Assembly (NCBI RefSeq): GCF_029167645.1 | Contig: NZ_CP119147.1 | Coordinates: 3,348,001 to 3,412,000 of the forward strand | DNA: 64,000 bases | Direction: 5' to 3' | Source: Streptomyces sp. AM 2-1-1 | GTDB taxonomy: Bacteria; Actinomycetota; Actinomycetes; Streptomycetales; Streptomycetaceae | Program-made: the position numbers and the translations under genes | Part shown: positions 12,857 to 22,073 of the stretch, in pieces | How positions within the stretch are numbered: the first letter of the stretch is position 1 | How the letters are laid out: each line of letters opens with the position of its first letter | The notes under the pieces: generated by a model | Database searches by the model: none | Told to the model about the DNA's origin: nothing | Seen by the model: the letters and a program-made list of their open reading frames with translations, nothing else

Positions 12857-15160
12857 TCAGCCCCGGCCGAACACCCCCCGGCTCGAACCGAGCCGCAGGA
12901 ACACCGTCTCGCCGGTGGCGTCCGCGAGGCCGTCGTTGTCGGTGACGGCGTAGACCTGGCCGTCACCGCCCACGGTCAGTCCTTCGAGCTTCTCCTGGGT
13001 CCAGCCGCGGGAGGCCCGCAGGTCGGGCAGGACGTCCCTGGCGAGCGTCTTGGGCAGGACCCGCAGCGCCCCGACCGGGGCGGCCGACGAGGGCAGGTCC
13101 ACGGTGTACACCCGCTTGATCCTGGCCGCCGGCCCGTTGAGCTTGTCGCGCTCGATCAGGGCCAACCGGTCGCCGACCACGGTGATTTCGGAGAGACCGA
13201 CCCAGTCGCCCGGGGTGGTCGTGGTGGCGATCCGGTAGCCGTACCAGCTCCAGGTGCCGGCCTGGACGTCGTACCGGCCGAGACGGACGACTCCGGTGGG
13301 GTCGCCCTTGACCTCGCGCTGCAGGGTGGCCCAGAGGATCTCGTGGCCCTGGCGGTCGGTGGTGGCGGTGACGCCTTCGAAGCCCTGCTTCGTGAGCCCC
13401 GCGGCGACGTCCGACGGGAGCGGGACGACCTGCCGGGTGACGCCGTCGCGGTCGAGCCGGACGAGCTGGTTGCCGGCGCCCGTCGTACCCTCCACCGCGA
13501 GCCAGAAGCCGCCCCGGGGGCGGGCGTAGAGGCCTTCGGCGTCGTAGCCGGCCGGCTTGCCCGCCGCGTCCTTCACGGTGAGGGACCGGGTGATGACGGC
13601 CGGGCGGCGGGCCGTGTCGATGGTCATGATCCGGGTGACGGAATAGGCCGCGTCGGTCACGGTGTACAGCGCGTGCGGCTCGCCGGGGACGGCGGACAGG
13701 GCGCCGAGCGCGCCCCAGCCGATCGGCGCGCCGGTGGAGTCCGGGGCCGAGACGATGCCGGGGAAGGCGGGGGTGCCGGTACCCAGCCGGAAGAGGCTCA
13801 CCGAGGCCCGTACGTGGACCGAGGCGTCGTCCTCCTCGCTGGAGACGGCGAGCAGGTCCCGTGACGGGATCGGCAGCAGTCCCTCGGGGCCGTTGGTGGT
13901 GGGGAGGATCTGGCGGAAGACCGGCCGGGTCGGTCGGCTCAGGTCGTAGACGGCGACGAAGTTGCTCCGCTCCGAGCCGACGAAGGCGTACCGCACCCCG
14001 TGGTAGGTGGCGACGGCCACGCCCTCGGGCTCGCTGCCCTTCTTCGCCGAGCGGTCGTCGTCGTGGAGGCCGTGGCGGACGGCGAGGCGTTCGAAGCTGT
14101 TGCCCGCGTCCCAGGCGACCTTCCCGGTGCGGCTGTCGAAGACGGACCAGCCCCGGGTGCCGCCCGTCCAGTCGCCCTCGTTGGCGGTCGCCAGGTAGCG
14201 GTCGTCGATCCAGCTGATCGCGTCGGGCTCGCGCGGCACGTCGGTGAGGGAGCCGGTCTGGTCGATCACCCCGTCCTTGGCGGTGTCGATGCCGTGGACC
14301 GTGTCGGTACCGGCGCTGAAGGCCCGGGTGATCCGGCCCGTGGGCAGATCGACGAGGACGACGCCGTTGTTCTCCTGCAGGGTGACGGCGAGCTGGTCGC
14401 GGCTGTTGACGGAGACGTACTCGGGCTCCGGGTCGGTGGGCTCGGTGACACCGGCGTCGGCCAGCACGGGGAGGGCGCTGCCGTCGGGCCGGGTGAACGG
14501 TACGGCGCGGGTGCGCCACTGCTGCGGCGAGCCGCCCCCGAGGTCGACGATCTGCACGAATCCGGCCGGGGCCTGCGGCAGGTCGCCCTCCTCACCGCCG
14601 GGCGGGGTCGCCTCCTCGTCGCGCTCGTTCTCGATCGCGACGGCGGCGTACCGCCCGTCGGCGGTGACCGCGACGGAGTCGGGCTGCCCACCCAGGTCGA
14701 AGCTGTTCACCCGGCGGCGGTCGCGCAGCGAGACGACGTCGAGGCGGCCGGAGGGGTGCGCGTGATCGGCGCTGGTGTTGACGACGACGAGGACGTGACC
14801 GCCGACCACGGCCACCGAGGTCGGTTCGTCCTCGGTGTCGCCGAGCTCGGTCAGGGAGAGCGTGCCGAGTCCGCGCGGCGCGCCGGGGTCGCTGATGTCG
14901 AGGAAGCCGATGCGGTGCGCCAGGGCGTCGGTGTACACCAGGGTCCGGCCGTCCTCGCTCGTCGCGGAGATCTCGGCGACGGTGGCGGTGGCGGGGTCCT
15001 CCCCGGCCGGGCGGTTCTGGAACACCGGGTAGGTCGCGGTGCGCTGGAAGGCGACCGGCCCCCGCGGCTGCTGGTGCGCGTCCGCCGCGCCGGTATGGGC
15101 CGGCAGGCCGACGACCACGACCAGGGCCGCGAGTGCGGCGTACGTTCTCTTCGGGGGCAT
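12857..15160 (-). CDS. Secreted esterase-like/phytase-like beta-propeller protein
   Basis: The ATG at 15160 with GGAGG upstream gives 767 aa. The N-terminus (MPPKRTYAALAALVVVVGLP) is a signal peptide ending near HTGAADA. The body holds repeated propeller-like blades (VYTDALAHRIGFLDISDPGA, DSVAVTADGRYAAVAIENE, GVAVATYHGVRYAFVGSERS) and a C-terminal third with the pattern of the esterase-like activity of phytase domain (YDAEGLYARPRGGFWLAVEG, KLEGLTVGGDGQVYAVTDND). Such proteins are exported and thought to act on phosphate esters, but activity varies. It is monocistronic, divergent from the 396-aa gene, and followed by a repeat array. Confidence 0.75.
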   Translation of the reverse strand: MPPKRTYAALAALVVVVGLPAHTGAADAHQQPRGPVAFQRTATYPVFQNRPAGEDPATATVAEISATSEDGRTLVYTDALAHRIGFLDISDPGAPRGLGTLSLTELGDTEDEPTSVAVVGGHVLVVVNTSADHAHPSGRLDVVSLRDRRRVNSFDLGGQPDSVAVTADGRYAAVAIENERDEEATPPGGEEGDLPQAPAGFVQIVDLGGGSPQQWRTRAVPFTRPDGSALPVLADAGVTEPTDPEPEYVSVNSRDQLAVTLQENNGVVLVDLPTGRITRAFSAGTDTVHGIDTAKDGVIDQTGSLTDVPREPDAISWIDDRYLATANEGDWTGGTRGWSVFDSRTGKVAWDAGNSFERLAVRHGLHDDDRSAKKGSEPEGVAVATYHGVRYAFVGSERSNFVAVYDLSRPTRPVFRQILPTTNGPEGLLPIPSRDLLAVSSEEDDASVHVRASVSLFRLGTGTPAFPGIVSAPDSTGAPIGWGALGALSAVPGEPHALYTVTDAAYSVTRIMTIDTARRPAVITRSLTVKDAAGKPAGYDAEGLYARPRGGFWLAVEGTTGAGNQLVRLDRDGVTRQVVPLPSDVAAGLTKQGFEGVTATTDRQGHEILWATLQREVKGDPTGVVRLGRYDVQAGTWSWYGYRIATTTTPGDWVGLSEITVVGDRLALIERDKLNGPAARIKRVYTVDLPSSAAPVGALRVLPKTLARDVLPDLRASRGWTQEKLEGLTVGGDGQVYAVTDNDGLADATGETVFLRLGSSRGVFGRG

Positions 15161-15513
15161 CGGTCCTCCGTTGCGCGACTGTGCGCGGTAGTGCACGACC
15201 GCGCGCGACCGTGCGGGGGGACGCACGACGGGGCGGGGTGGTGTGCGGCAGTGACGGCCGCGATGGTCCCAGCCGCGGGCGAGCGGGAGGCGGCGGCCAC
15301 GTGAACGTACGCCCAACGCGACGGCGACCCGTCCCTGTCGGAGGAAGTCTCCGACAGGCCACCGTCCCCGGTCCGGTCACCGTCCGCGGCCCGGCCACCG
15401 TCCCCGGTCCGGCCACCGTCCGCGGAGGCGGCCGAGGCGCCCTGGCTACGATCGCGGTCCGCGGTCCGTACGGAAGAACCGGTGACGGGCCGGCGGTGGA
15501 ACGGAGGTGGCCG

Positions 15514-16704
15514 GTGGGCAGGACGAGGTGGCTGGGGCGGTTGCGACGGAGCCGGACGGACGCGTCGGCGCTCCTCGGCATCGACGCGGACATCACCGCG
15601 TTCGGTGAGGAACTCGGCCGTCATGTACTGGCCGTGGCGGGACTCGAGCCCCAGGTGGCGGCGCTCGCGCTCCAGGACTACGAGCGCGCGCTGGAGGCGT
15701 ACGAGCGGGCGAAGCGCGAGTTCACCGGTGACCGGGACCTCGAGGACGCGGCGGACGTGATCCGCACCCTGGCGGAGGGCCGGCACGCGCTGGCGTGCGC
15801 CTCGGCACGGGCGGCGGCCCTCCCGCTGCCGGTTGGCCGACCGCCGTGCTTCTTCGATCCGCGCCATGGCCCCTCCACCACCGACGTGAGCTGGGCGCCG
15901 CCCGGGGGCGCGCCCCGGCGGGTCGCGGTGTGCGCGGCGGACGCGGTGCGCATCGGCGAAGGGGAGGCGCCGATCGCCACCGGCCGCACCCGGGAACCGG
16001 TGCCCGCGGTCCGCCCCGCGGCGGGGGGAGCCCGCGGGGGACGGGCCGCCGTGCCCCGCGATGTACGGGCCGTTGACCGGGTGGATCCACGCCCCGTACC
16101 GGGCCCGCCGCCCGCGGCCGGCCGGGGGGCGAACTGGCGGCCGTACCGGAACTGGCCTCCCGGAAACCTCCCCGGGCAACGTGCGGAGGGGGCCCGGGAC
16201 CGGATCGTCGACCTGATCCGGCCCGACGCCTCGCGACCGGTGATCCTCGTGGTCCGGCTCTCGACGAGCGGGGCGGTGCACCTCCCCTCCCGGGGCGGCC
16301 GCTCGGGTGGACGGCCGCTGCTCAAGCAGGGCGGTAGTCTGCGGCGGACCGTCGTGCCGCTCCCTCCGGACGGCGCCGGTTCGGTCCGCGTCGCGGTGCA
16401 GACGCACGGCACATGGCGCATGTGGCTCGCCCCCTTCGACGAACATGTCGCTCCGCTGGCCGACGGGTTGCACAACCGGGGTTCGTACGTCTTCCGTCAT
16501 GACGGCGGCCCGGCCACCGTCCGGGTCGACCAGCACGACGGAGGCGCCTTCTGGCTCGACGAGTTGTCGGAGGAGGGAATTCCCGGACGCCGACTGGTCA
16601 CGGGCAAGGGCTCGTTCACCGAAGAGTGCCGGCTTCACGGGCCGGGGCTCCTCCATGTCCACTCGGCCTCGGAGTGGCGGGTGCGCCTGGTCCGGTCCGA
16701 CTGA
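15514..16704 (+). CDS. Conserved actinobacterial protein with CFFDPRHG motif, 396 aa
   Basis: The GTG at 15514 was chosen for its GGAGG ribosome site; the frame stays open upstream but reads as Arg/Pro/Gly-rich noise. The N-terminal 110 residues form a helical region (LEPQVAALALQDYERALEAY, then DAADVIRTLAEGRHALACAS) followed by PPCFFDPRHGPS, a motif I know from many Streptomyces proteins without assigned function. A Pro/Arg/Gly-rich linker leads to a beta-rich C-terminal half (VILVVRLSTSGAVHLPSRGG, GTWRMWLAPF, GLLHVHSASEWRVRLV). No membrane segment or signal is seen. Function unknown. Confidence 0.7.
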   Translation: MGRTRWLGRLRRSRTDASALLGIDADITAFGEELGRHVLAVAGLEPQVAALALQDYERALEAYERAKREFTGDRDLEDAADVIRTLAEGRHALACASARAAALPLPVGRPPCFFDPRHGPSTTDVSWAPPGGAPRRVAVCAADAVRIGEGEAPIATGRTREPVPAVRPAAGGARGGRAAVPRDVRAVDRVDPRPVPGPPPAAGRGANWRPYRNWPPGNLPGQRAEGARDRIVDLIRPDASRPVILVVRLSTSGAVHLPSRGGRSGGRPLLKQGGSLRRTVVPLPPDGAGSVRVAVQTHGTWRMWLAPFDEHVAPLADGLHNRGSYVFRHDGGPATVRVDQHDGGAFWLDELSEEGIPGRRLVTGKGSFTEECRLHGPGLLHVHSASEWRVRLVRSD

Positions 16705-16798
16705 CGCCCCCCTGTGGCAGCGGGTGGGGCAGCCGGTCCGGACCACGCCGTCCTGACGTCGCGGTGCGTCGGAGCGTCAGGCGGTCACCCCGCGTCGT

Positions 16799-18898
16799 TC
16801 ACCAGGTGGACGGTGCCGGAGGTGCGACGACCGGGGGGCGGTCGTCGCAGGTGAGCGTGTTCGGGAGCTGCCAGGCGCCGAACCAGGGGCCGGTGGTGCC
16901 GCCTCCGTCGTTGCCGCCGAGATCGTCCAGCGCGAACTCCGACCCGGTGGCGGGGAAGTTGAACGCCCCGCAGTTGTTGATGCCGACCGCGCCGACGTTG
17001 CGGGCGTCCACGTTCTCGAAGGAGGCGGAGCCGGCGGCGCGGGCGCTGACCACCGAGGTGCCGGTGCCGTCGACCCGGATGTCCTTGAAGTGCACGCCGT
17101 TGATGGCGTAAAGGTCCTTCACCGGCCAGTCGGCGACCAGCATCACCGCGTTGTAGGTGCTGTCGAGATAGGTGTCGCCGGTGACCCGGACGTCCGCGTC
17201 GATGTCCCGCTCCAGCGCGTAGAACCAGAGGGCGCCGAGCCCGATGTTCCAGTTCAGCTCGTACGTACCGGCGCGGACGGTGGTGTTGCCGGTGATCCGC
17301 AGGTGTCCGGTGAAGGGCTCGGAGCCGAAGCGGGAGCCGACGTGCAGGGCGCTGCCCTCTCGGACGGGGTCGGCGACGAGGTTGTGGGAGACGGTGGTGT
17401 CGGCGCCGCCGTAGACCGCGATGCCGTTGGCGAGCACGGGCGACTGCACGGTGTTGTGGTCGACGGTGTTGCGGGCGTTGGCGCTCTTCTCCGACCACAG
17501 GGCGAGGGCGTCGTCGCCGGAGTTGCGCACGAAGTTGTTCCGTACGACCGAATCCACCACGCCGGTGTGGAAGTTGAGGCCGTCCGCGATCTGGTCGGTG
17601 ATGACGTTGCCGGTGATGCGCAGGTTCGCCATCGGGCCGTCGAACCACATGCCCACCTTGGTGTGGTGGACGTGGAGTCCTTCGATCACGGAGTCGGAGA
17701 GTGCCCCGCCGACGCCGTTCACCTGGTCGGTGTCGATGCGCTCGCGCACGTCGCCCTCGATGGTGAAGCCGGAGAGGCGGACGTTGCGGCTGCCGCCCTC
17801 GGATGCGGGTCTGCCGTAGAAGCCGACCCCGGTGTGCACGGAGCCGTCGTCGGCGGGGGTGTCCAGGGTGATCTGGCGCCCCCGGAAGACCGTGTACCAG
17901 TTCCCGGCGCCCTCGATCGTGACGTCGTCCACGACGATGTGGCGGTTCACCTGGTACGTGCCCGGCGGGACGTAGACGGTGAGGTGGGCGCGGCGGGCGA
18001 AGGCGATGGCCCGGTCGAGGGCGGCCGCCGAGTCGCGGCGCCCGGTCGGGTCGGCGCCGAAGGCGAGTACGTTCGCGGCGACGGGCACGATCCGCGGCGG
18101 TGCCACCAGTTGGGAGTCGAGGACGTCGACGGTGGTCGCCACGGCCCCGGTCCGCACGGGAACGGTCAGCCGGACGGTGTCGCCGGCCCGGTACGTACGG
18201 CCCAGCGCGAGGCGCTGTTCGTCGTAGAAGTGGCTCGGCCGGAACGGTCGGGCGATCACCGGGGCCGGGCTGGTGGCGGCGGGCACGCAGCCGCACTCGG
18301 TGATCCACCAGTCGTCGTGCAGCAGACCGGCGCCGGGGTCGTTGGAGAACGGGTACTGGTTGTACAGCCAGGAGTACCGCGACGTGAGCGTGAGCGTCTT
18401 CTTCACGGCGGGCGTACGGCCCCGGGCGCCCGCCGTCACGTCGAGCGGGGCGGTGATGCCGCCCCCGCCCGGCGCGTCGGGAATGCTGTACCGCACGGTG
18501 ATCGCGTTGGCGGCGCTCGGCAGCGTGAACTCGACGTACTGGCCCGGCTCCAGGGTCACCGCCCGCCGCCCGGACGCCTCCGCGGGGAGGGTGTACGCGT
18601 TCCGGTCGGGACCGATGACGGTGCCGTCGGTGACGGCGTTCTCCGCTTCCTGCTCGTCGAACCCGAGCTCCGCGCCCGCTCCGGCGACCAGCGCGGGATC
18701 GAGTCCGGCGCGGGTCACCACGGGGGCGGCTCCTCCCGCACCCGCGTGGGCCCCGCCGGTGAGGGCCGCGCCGGCGGTGTCCGCCCGAGCCGTGCCGCCG
18801 GCGAGTCCGAGGCAGATCCCCGCGGCGACGACCGCCGCCACGGTTCTCCGCCCCACCGTTCCCCTGCCGCTCCGTGCTGTCCGTGCCATGCGTGCCAT
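16799..18898 (-). CDS. Secreted right-handed beta-helix glycosidase, GH87/mycodextranase-like
   Basis: From ATG 18898 (a second ATG lies 9 bases in) the 699-aa product has a signal peptide (VGRRTVAAVVAAGICLGLAG, cut near TARA). Residues about 90-150 form a carbohydrate-binding-type beta-sandwich (EPGQYVEFTLPSAANAITVR). A linker with WLYNQYPFSNDPGAGLLHDD and ITECGC follows, then a pectate-lyase-like beta-helix from about 285 onward (GTYQVNRHIVVDDVTIEGAG and NVITDQIADGLNFHTG). This order matches the mycodextranase/alpha-1,3-glucanase group (GH87), which degrade fungal cell-wall or dental alpha-glucans. Substrate is inferred. Monocistronic. Confidence 0.7.
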   Translation of the reverse strand: MARMARTARSGRGTVGRRTVAAVVAAGICLGLAGGTARADTAGAALTGGAHAGAGGAAPVVTRAGLDPALVAGAGAELGFDEQEAENAVTDGTVIGPDRNAYTLPAEASGRRAVTLEPGQYVEFTLPSAANAITVRYSIPDAPGGGGITAPLDVTAGARGRTPAVKKTLTLTSRYSWLYNQYPFSNDPGAGLLHDDWWITECGCVPAATSPAPVIARPFRPSHFYDEQRLALGRTYRAGDTVRLTVPVRTGAVATTVDVLDSQLVAPPRIVPVAANVLAFGADPTGRRDSAAALDRAIAFARRAHLTVYVPPGTYQVNRHIVVDDVTIEGAGNWYTVFRGRQITLDTPADDGSVHTGVGFYGRPASEGGSRNVRLSGFTIEGDVRERIDTDQVNGVGGALSDSVIEGLHVHHTKVGMWFDGPMANLRITGNVITDQIADGLNFHTGVVDSVVRNNFVRNSGDDALALWSEKSANARNTVDHNTVQSPVLANGIAVYGGADTTVSHNLVADPVREGSALHVGSRFGSEPFTGHLRITGNTTVRAGTYELNWNIGLGALWFYALERDIDADVRVTGDTYLDSTYNAVMLVADWPVKDLYAINGVHFKDIRVDGTGTSVVSARAAGSASFENVDARNVGAVGINNCGAFNFPATGSEFALDDLGGNDGGGTTGPWFGAWQLPNTLTCDDRPPVVAPPAPSTW

Positions 18899-19188
18899 CC
18901 CCAGCTCGATTCTCGTGTCGGGCGCGAACCATCCCGGTCGTCGGACCGCCGCGTACGGAGCGGTGTCGTGAGTGAGGCGACAGTAAGGACCGGGCGGGAG
19001 GCTCCACAAGGCTCGCGCGAGGAGTTTTTCTGTGATGCCACGCGTTATTGACGGATCATCATTGATTTTTTGCGCAGCAATCATCGCTGATTGCGAGGGG
19101 CAGGATCCTTCGTTGCGGAGAGGGCACGCTCGGGCACGCGGAGGCCGCCGGGACGGGTGGACACCCCCGGACCTGGCGGAGCACCGGC

Positions 19189-19968
19189 CTACCGCGGGTC
19201 GAAGCGGCGCCTGGTCGCGTCGTCGGCCGGCAGGAAGGTCTCCAGGTGCAGCCCTTCCAGGGCGGCATCGGTGGTGGTGCTGAGCGTGGCGGAGACGCTG
19301 AAGAACCGGAGCGGCGCGCCGTCCACGTCGATGTCGAGGGTGATCACCGGCCCGACGAGGGGGGCGGCGGGGTCGAGGGGGCCGCAGTGTCCGGCAGCCT
19401 CCTCGGCGAGTTGGCGGTGGCGCCGGTCGTGGGTGCGCTCGGCGCGGTGCGTCACCTGCCGCAGGAGGTGACCGCCCCACTCGGCCCGGTTGCGGATCCG
19501 TCCGGCCAGGCCCTCCGGGTGGAGCGAGATCCGGACCACGTTGACCGGCGGCTCCAGCAGCTCCGGTGCGCAGCCGGCCAGCAGCGGAGCGACGGCGGCG
19601 TTGGCGTCCACCACGTCCCAGTGGTCGTCCAACAGCAGTGCGGGGTACGGGAGATGGGCATCCAGCAGATGGCGCAGGCCCTCCATCACCAGGGCGAGCG
19701 ACGCGTCGCCCCAGGGGCGCTCCTGGTAACGCGGTGCGTAACCCGCCGCCAGCAGGAGCCGGTTGCGGTCCCGCAGCGGCACCTCCAGGACCTCGGAGAG
19801 GTGCATGAGCATCTCGGGGGTCGGGGACGCCCGTCCTGTCTCCACCCGGCTGAGGTGCCGGGTGGAGACCAGCGACCGGTTGGACAACTCCTGCTGACTG
19901 AAACGGCGCCGCGTCCGCCAGGACCTCAACAGGATTCCCACGGGCGGCACTTCCGCGACGGCGCTCAT
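19189..19968 (-). CDS. XRE-family regulator with MmyB-like ligand domain
   Basis: The 259-aa protein has an N-terminal helix-turn-helix (GILLRSWRTRRRFSQQELSN, TRHLSRVETGRASPTPEML, residues 10-65) and a C-terminal MmyB-type PAS-like domain at about 95-250 (LLDDHWDVVDANAAVAPLLA, NVVRISLHPEGLAGRIRNRA). Such regulators in Streptomyces bind small ligands in the C-terminal domain and usually control a neighbouring gene. The neighbour is the divergent NTF2-like gene at 20158 with its DUF1330 partner, so those are the likely targets. About 190 bases separate the two starts. Confidence 0.85.
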   Translation of the reverse strand: MSAVAEVPPVGILLRSWRTRRRFSQQELSNRSLVSTRHLSRVETGRASPTPEMLMHLSEVLEVPLRDRNRLLLAAGYAPRYQERPWGDASLALVMEGLRHLLDAHLPYPALLLDDHWDVVDANAAVAPLLAGCAPELLEPPVNVVRISLHPEGLAGRIRNRAEWGGHLLRQVTHRAERTHDRRHRQLAEEAAGHCGPLDPAAPLVGPVITLDIDVDGAPLRFFSVSATLSTTTDAALEGLHLETFLPADDATRRRFDPR

Positions 19969-20157
19969 GCAAAAACTCTAGACGCGGCGCTCCGGCGGCA
20001 CCGCGCGGCACCGCGCACGGCTCCGCGCCCGGGCGCCATGACCTCATGGGTCATGGCCCGGGCGCCCGTCCCGGGCCAGGCTTCTCGCACGAACCGGCCG
20101 GCACCCCGGCCGGACGTCCCGCCGGCCGACCCGGCGCCCGCACGAGGGAGCAGAGAA

Positions 20158-20508
20158 GTGAAGGACATCGTCCAGCAGTACCTCGCCACCTGGAACGCGA
20201 CCGGCGAGGAGCGCGCCGCCCTGCTCCGCGCGCACTGGTCGCCCGGAGTGACGTACACCGACCCGATGGCGGAGACGACCGGTCACGACGGAATCGCGGC
20301 GCTCGTCGACGGCGTCCGCGCCCAGTTCCCCGGGCACGTGTTCACCCAGGTCGGTGAGGCGGACGTGCACCACCGTCAGACGCGGTTCCGCTGGGGCCTC
20401 GGGCCCCAGGGTGCCGAGCCGCCGGTGATCGGCTTCGACGTCCTGGTGCTGGACGAGTCGGGCCGGATCCAGGACGTGCGCGGCTTCCTGGACGAGGTGC
20501 CGGCGTGA
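20158..20508 (+). CDS. SnoaL/NTF2-like small protein
   Basis: From GTG 20158 (GGGAG upstream) the 116-aa protein shows the NTF2-like layout: helix KDIVQQYLATWNATGEERAA, then WSPGVTYTDPMAETTGHDGI, FTQVGEADVHHRQTRFRWGL and a final strand VLVLDESGRIQDVRGFLDE. The fold forms a conical cavity used by SnoaL cyclases, isomerases and many orphan proteins, so the reaction is open. It overlaps the DUF1330 gene by 4 bases (GTGA) and is divergent from the MmyB-type regulator. Confidence 0.85.
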   Translation: MKDIVQQYLATWNATGEERAALLRAHWSPGVTYTDPMAETTGHDGIAALVDGVRAQFPGHVFTQVGEADVHHRQTRFRWGLGPQGAEPPVIGFDVLVLDESGRIQDVRGFLDEVPA

Positions 20509-20999
20509 CGGCGCCGCGCGGGTATGCGATCGCCCGCCTGGAGGGCGTCGAACTCGGCCCGGAGATCGCGGAGTACATCGGGCGGATCGAGGAGACGATG
20601 ACACCGTTCGGTGGACGCTTCCTCGTGCACGGAGGGCGGCTCGTCCCCGTGGAGGGGGCCTGGGGCGGTGACCTCGTGATGCTGGAGTTCCCGGACCTGG
20701 CTCGCGCCGAGGAGTGGTACCGGTCGCCCGGGTACCAGGCGATCCTGCCGCTCCGGACCGGGCACGCGGCCTCGACGGTCGTGCTGGTGGAGGGGGTGTC
20801 CGACGGCCACCACGCCTCCGACAAGCTCGCCCGGCTCTTTTCCGGATGGCGCCCCGCTCTCCGGGCGCTGAGCCGTGCGCGCCGGGGGCGGCGCCCGCCG
20901 ATCCGACGCGCACGGCCGGACACGGCCCCGGGCGGTAGGGGCGCGGTGGGCCGATCCGGATCCCGCCCCACCGCCCCCTGTCCACGGCGCCCCACTTAG
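20505..20999 (+). CDS. DUF1330 family protein with basic C-terminal tail
   Basis: The N-terminal 97 residues form a dimeric ferredoxin-like domain of the DUF1330 type: YAIARLEGVELGPEIAEYIG, GGRFLVHGGRLVPVEG and VMLEFPDLARAEEWYRSPGY then ILPLRTGHAASTVVLVEGV. The remaining 60 residues are Arg/Pro-rich and not part of the family, so the natural stop may have been lost, or the tail is a lineage-specific addition. It is translationally coupled to the NTF2-like gene. Its stop codon overlaps the iron box of the next gene. Function unknown. Confidence 0.8.
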   Translation: MTAPRGYAIARLEGVELGPEIAEYIGRIEETMTPFGGRFLVHGGRLVPVEGAWGGDLVMLEFPDLARAEEWYRSPGYQAILPLRTGHAASTVVLVEGVSDGHHASDKLARLFSGWRPALRALSRARRGRRPPIRRARPDTAPGGRGAVGRSGSRPTAPCPRRPT

Positions 21000-21014
21000 G
21001 TTAGCCTTCCCTTT
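20996..21014 (+). promoter_or_regulatory. Iron box (DmdR/IdeR-type) and promoter of the SIP gene
   Basis: TTAGGTTAGCCTTCCCTTT matches the DmdR/IdeR consensus TTAGGTTAGGCTCACCTAA at 14 of 19 positions. The strong left half TTAGGTTAG contains a TAGGTT that can serve as the -10 box. The site ends at the base before the GTG start, so the mRNA is probably leaderless and repressed by the iron-loaded regulator. Confidence 0.75.
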
Positions 21015-21845
21015 GTGGCGAAAACCCCCAGGCTGATGCCCAAGCACCCCGTCCTCTTCCGCGGTGAAGTGCTCCGCAGCGAGCGCTTCTCCCCGTCGAT
21101 GCAGCGGGTGACGATCACCGGTGCCAACCTCGACGACTTCCCGTGGCTGGGGTACGACCACTGGTTCCGCCTCTTCCTGCGGCAGCCGCACCAGACGGAG
21201 TTCGTCCTCCCGGAGCTCGCCGGTGCCAAGCGGTGGTGGGACCCCTACTACGCCCTGCCCGAGGACGTACGGCCGCACTGCGCCAACTACACCGTCGCCG
21301 GCTTCCGTCGCGAGGCGTCCGAGATGGACATCGACTTCGTGGTGCACTGCGGCCCGCAGGGCGAGCCCGAGGGCGCCGCGGCGATCTGGGCGTGCACGAC
21401 CCGTCCCGGCGACCCGCTGGCCCTGCTCGACCAGGGACTCATCTTCGACCGGCCCGACGACGCCACCGAGGTGCTGGTGGTCGCCGACGAGAGCGGGCTG
21501 CCCTCGACGGCCGGCATCCTCCGCTCACTCCCGCGCGACACGGTGGGGCGGGTCGTCCAGGAGATCCCGGCCGCCGGTGACCGCCGCCCCCTCGACGCGC
21601 CGGAGGGCGTGTCGGTGACCTGGGTGGTCCGGGACGACCCGGCCGCCGTACCCGGGGCCGCAGCCCTGGAAGAGCTGCGCCGCCACGACACCGTCGACCC
21701 GGCGGGGTACGCCTTCGTCGTCGGCGAGTCGACGCTCGCCACCGAGGGCCGCCGCCACCTGGTCCGCGCGGGCCTCCCGAAGGACCGGATCACCTTCTCC
21801 GGCTTCTGGAAGAGCGAGAAGACGGAGAAGCTCGTACGCGTCTGA
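21015..21845 (+). CDS. Siderophore-interacting protein, FAD-dependent ferric reductase
   Basis: The 276-aa protein follows the SIP family plan. An N-terminal FAD-binding beta-barrel has the strand pair GEVLRSERFSPSMQRVTITG and the FAD motif, here replaced by PHCANYTVAGFRREASEMDI (usual R-x-Y-T-x-R pattern is altered to ANYTVAGFR). A NAD(P)H-type C-terminal domain has VLVVADESGLPSTAGILRSL, AFVVGESTLATEGRRHLV and the terminal SGFWKSEKTEKLV. It reduces Fe3+ in siderophores to release iron in the cytoplasm. The start GTG abuts an iron box, which fits iron repression. Unusual FAD motif aside, the assignment is firm. Confidence 0.88.
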   Translation: MAKTPRLMPKHPVLFRGEVLRSERFSPSMQRVTITGANLDDFPWLGYDHWFRLFLRQPHQTEFVLPELAGAKRWWDPYYALPEDVRPHCANYTVAGFRREASEMDIDFVVHCGPQGEPEGAAAIWACTTRPGDPLALLDQGLIFDRPDDATEVLVVADESGLPSTAGILRSLPRDTVGRVVQEIPAAGDRRPLDAPEGVSVTWVVRDDPAAVPGAAALEELRRHDTVDPAGYAFVVGESTLATEGRRHLVRAGLPKDRITFSGFWKSEKTEKLVRV

Positions 21846-21865
21846 CCCGGGCACTGACCGGAGCC

Positions 21866-21965
21866 GGGCGGCTCCCGGACGGAGCGCCGGGCACGGAACG
21901 GAAACGGGCGGCTCCCGGTCGGGGCGCCGGGCACGGAACGGAAGCGGGCGGCTCCCGGTCGGGGC
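21866..21965. repeat. Tandem repeat, 40 bp x 2.5
   Basis: Two full 40-bp units (21866-21905, 21906-21945) beginning GGGCGGCTCCCGG and ending GGCACGGAACGGAA plus two bases are followed by a 20-bp partial copy. They fill the gap after the SIP gene. Confidence 0.9.
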
Positions 21966-22073
21966 GGGGCCGCCGGAGAGGTCTTGGCCACATCCGGCCG
22001 GACCCGGGAAGCCGCGGTCCGGTGCGCGCGTTGGCGTCAGGAGGACCTGATCAGCCGACGAAGAGGACATGAC

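Noticed and set aside
12241..12945. Plus-strand frame opposite the histone-like gene
   Set aside because: Composition is typical of reverse reading of an Ala/Lys gene and repeats; the minus frame has a good start and terminator.
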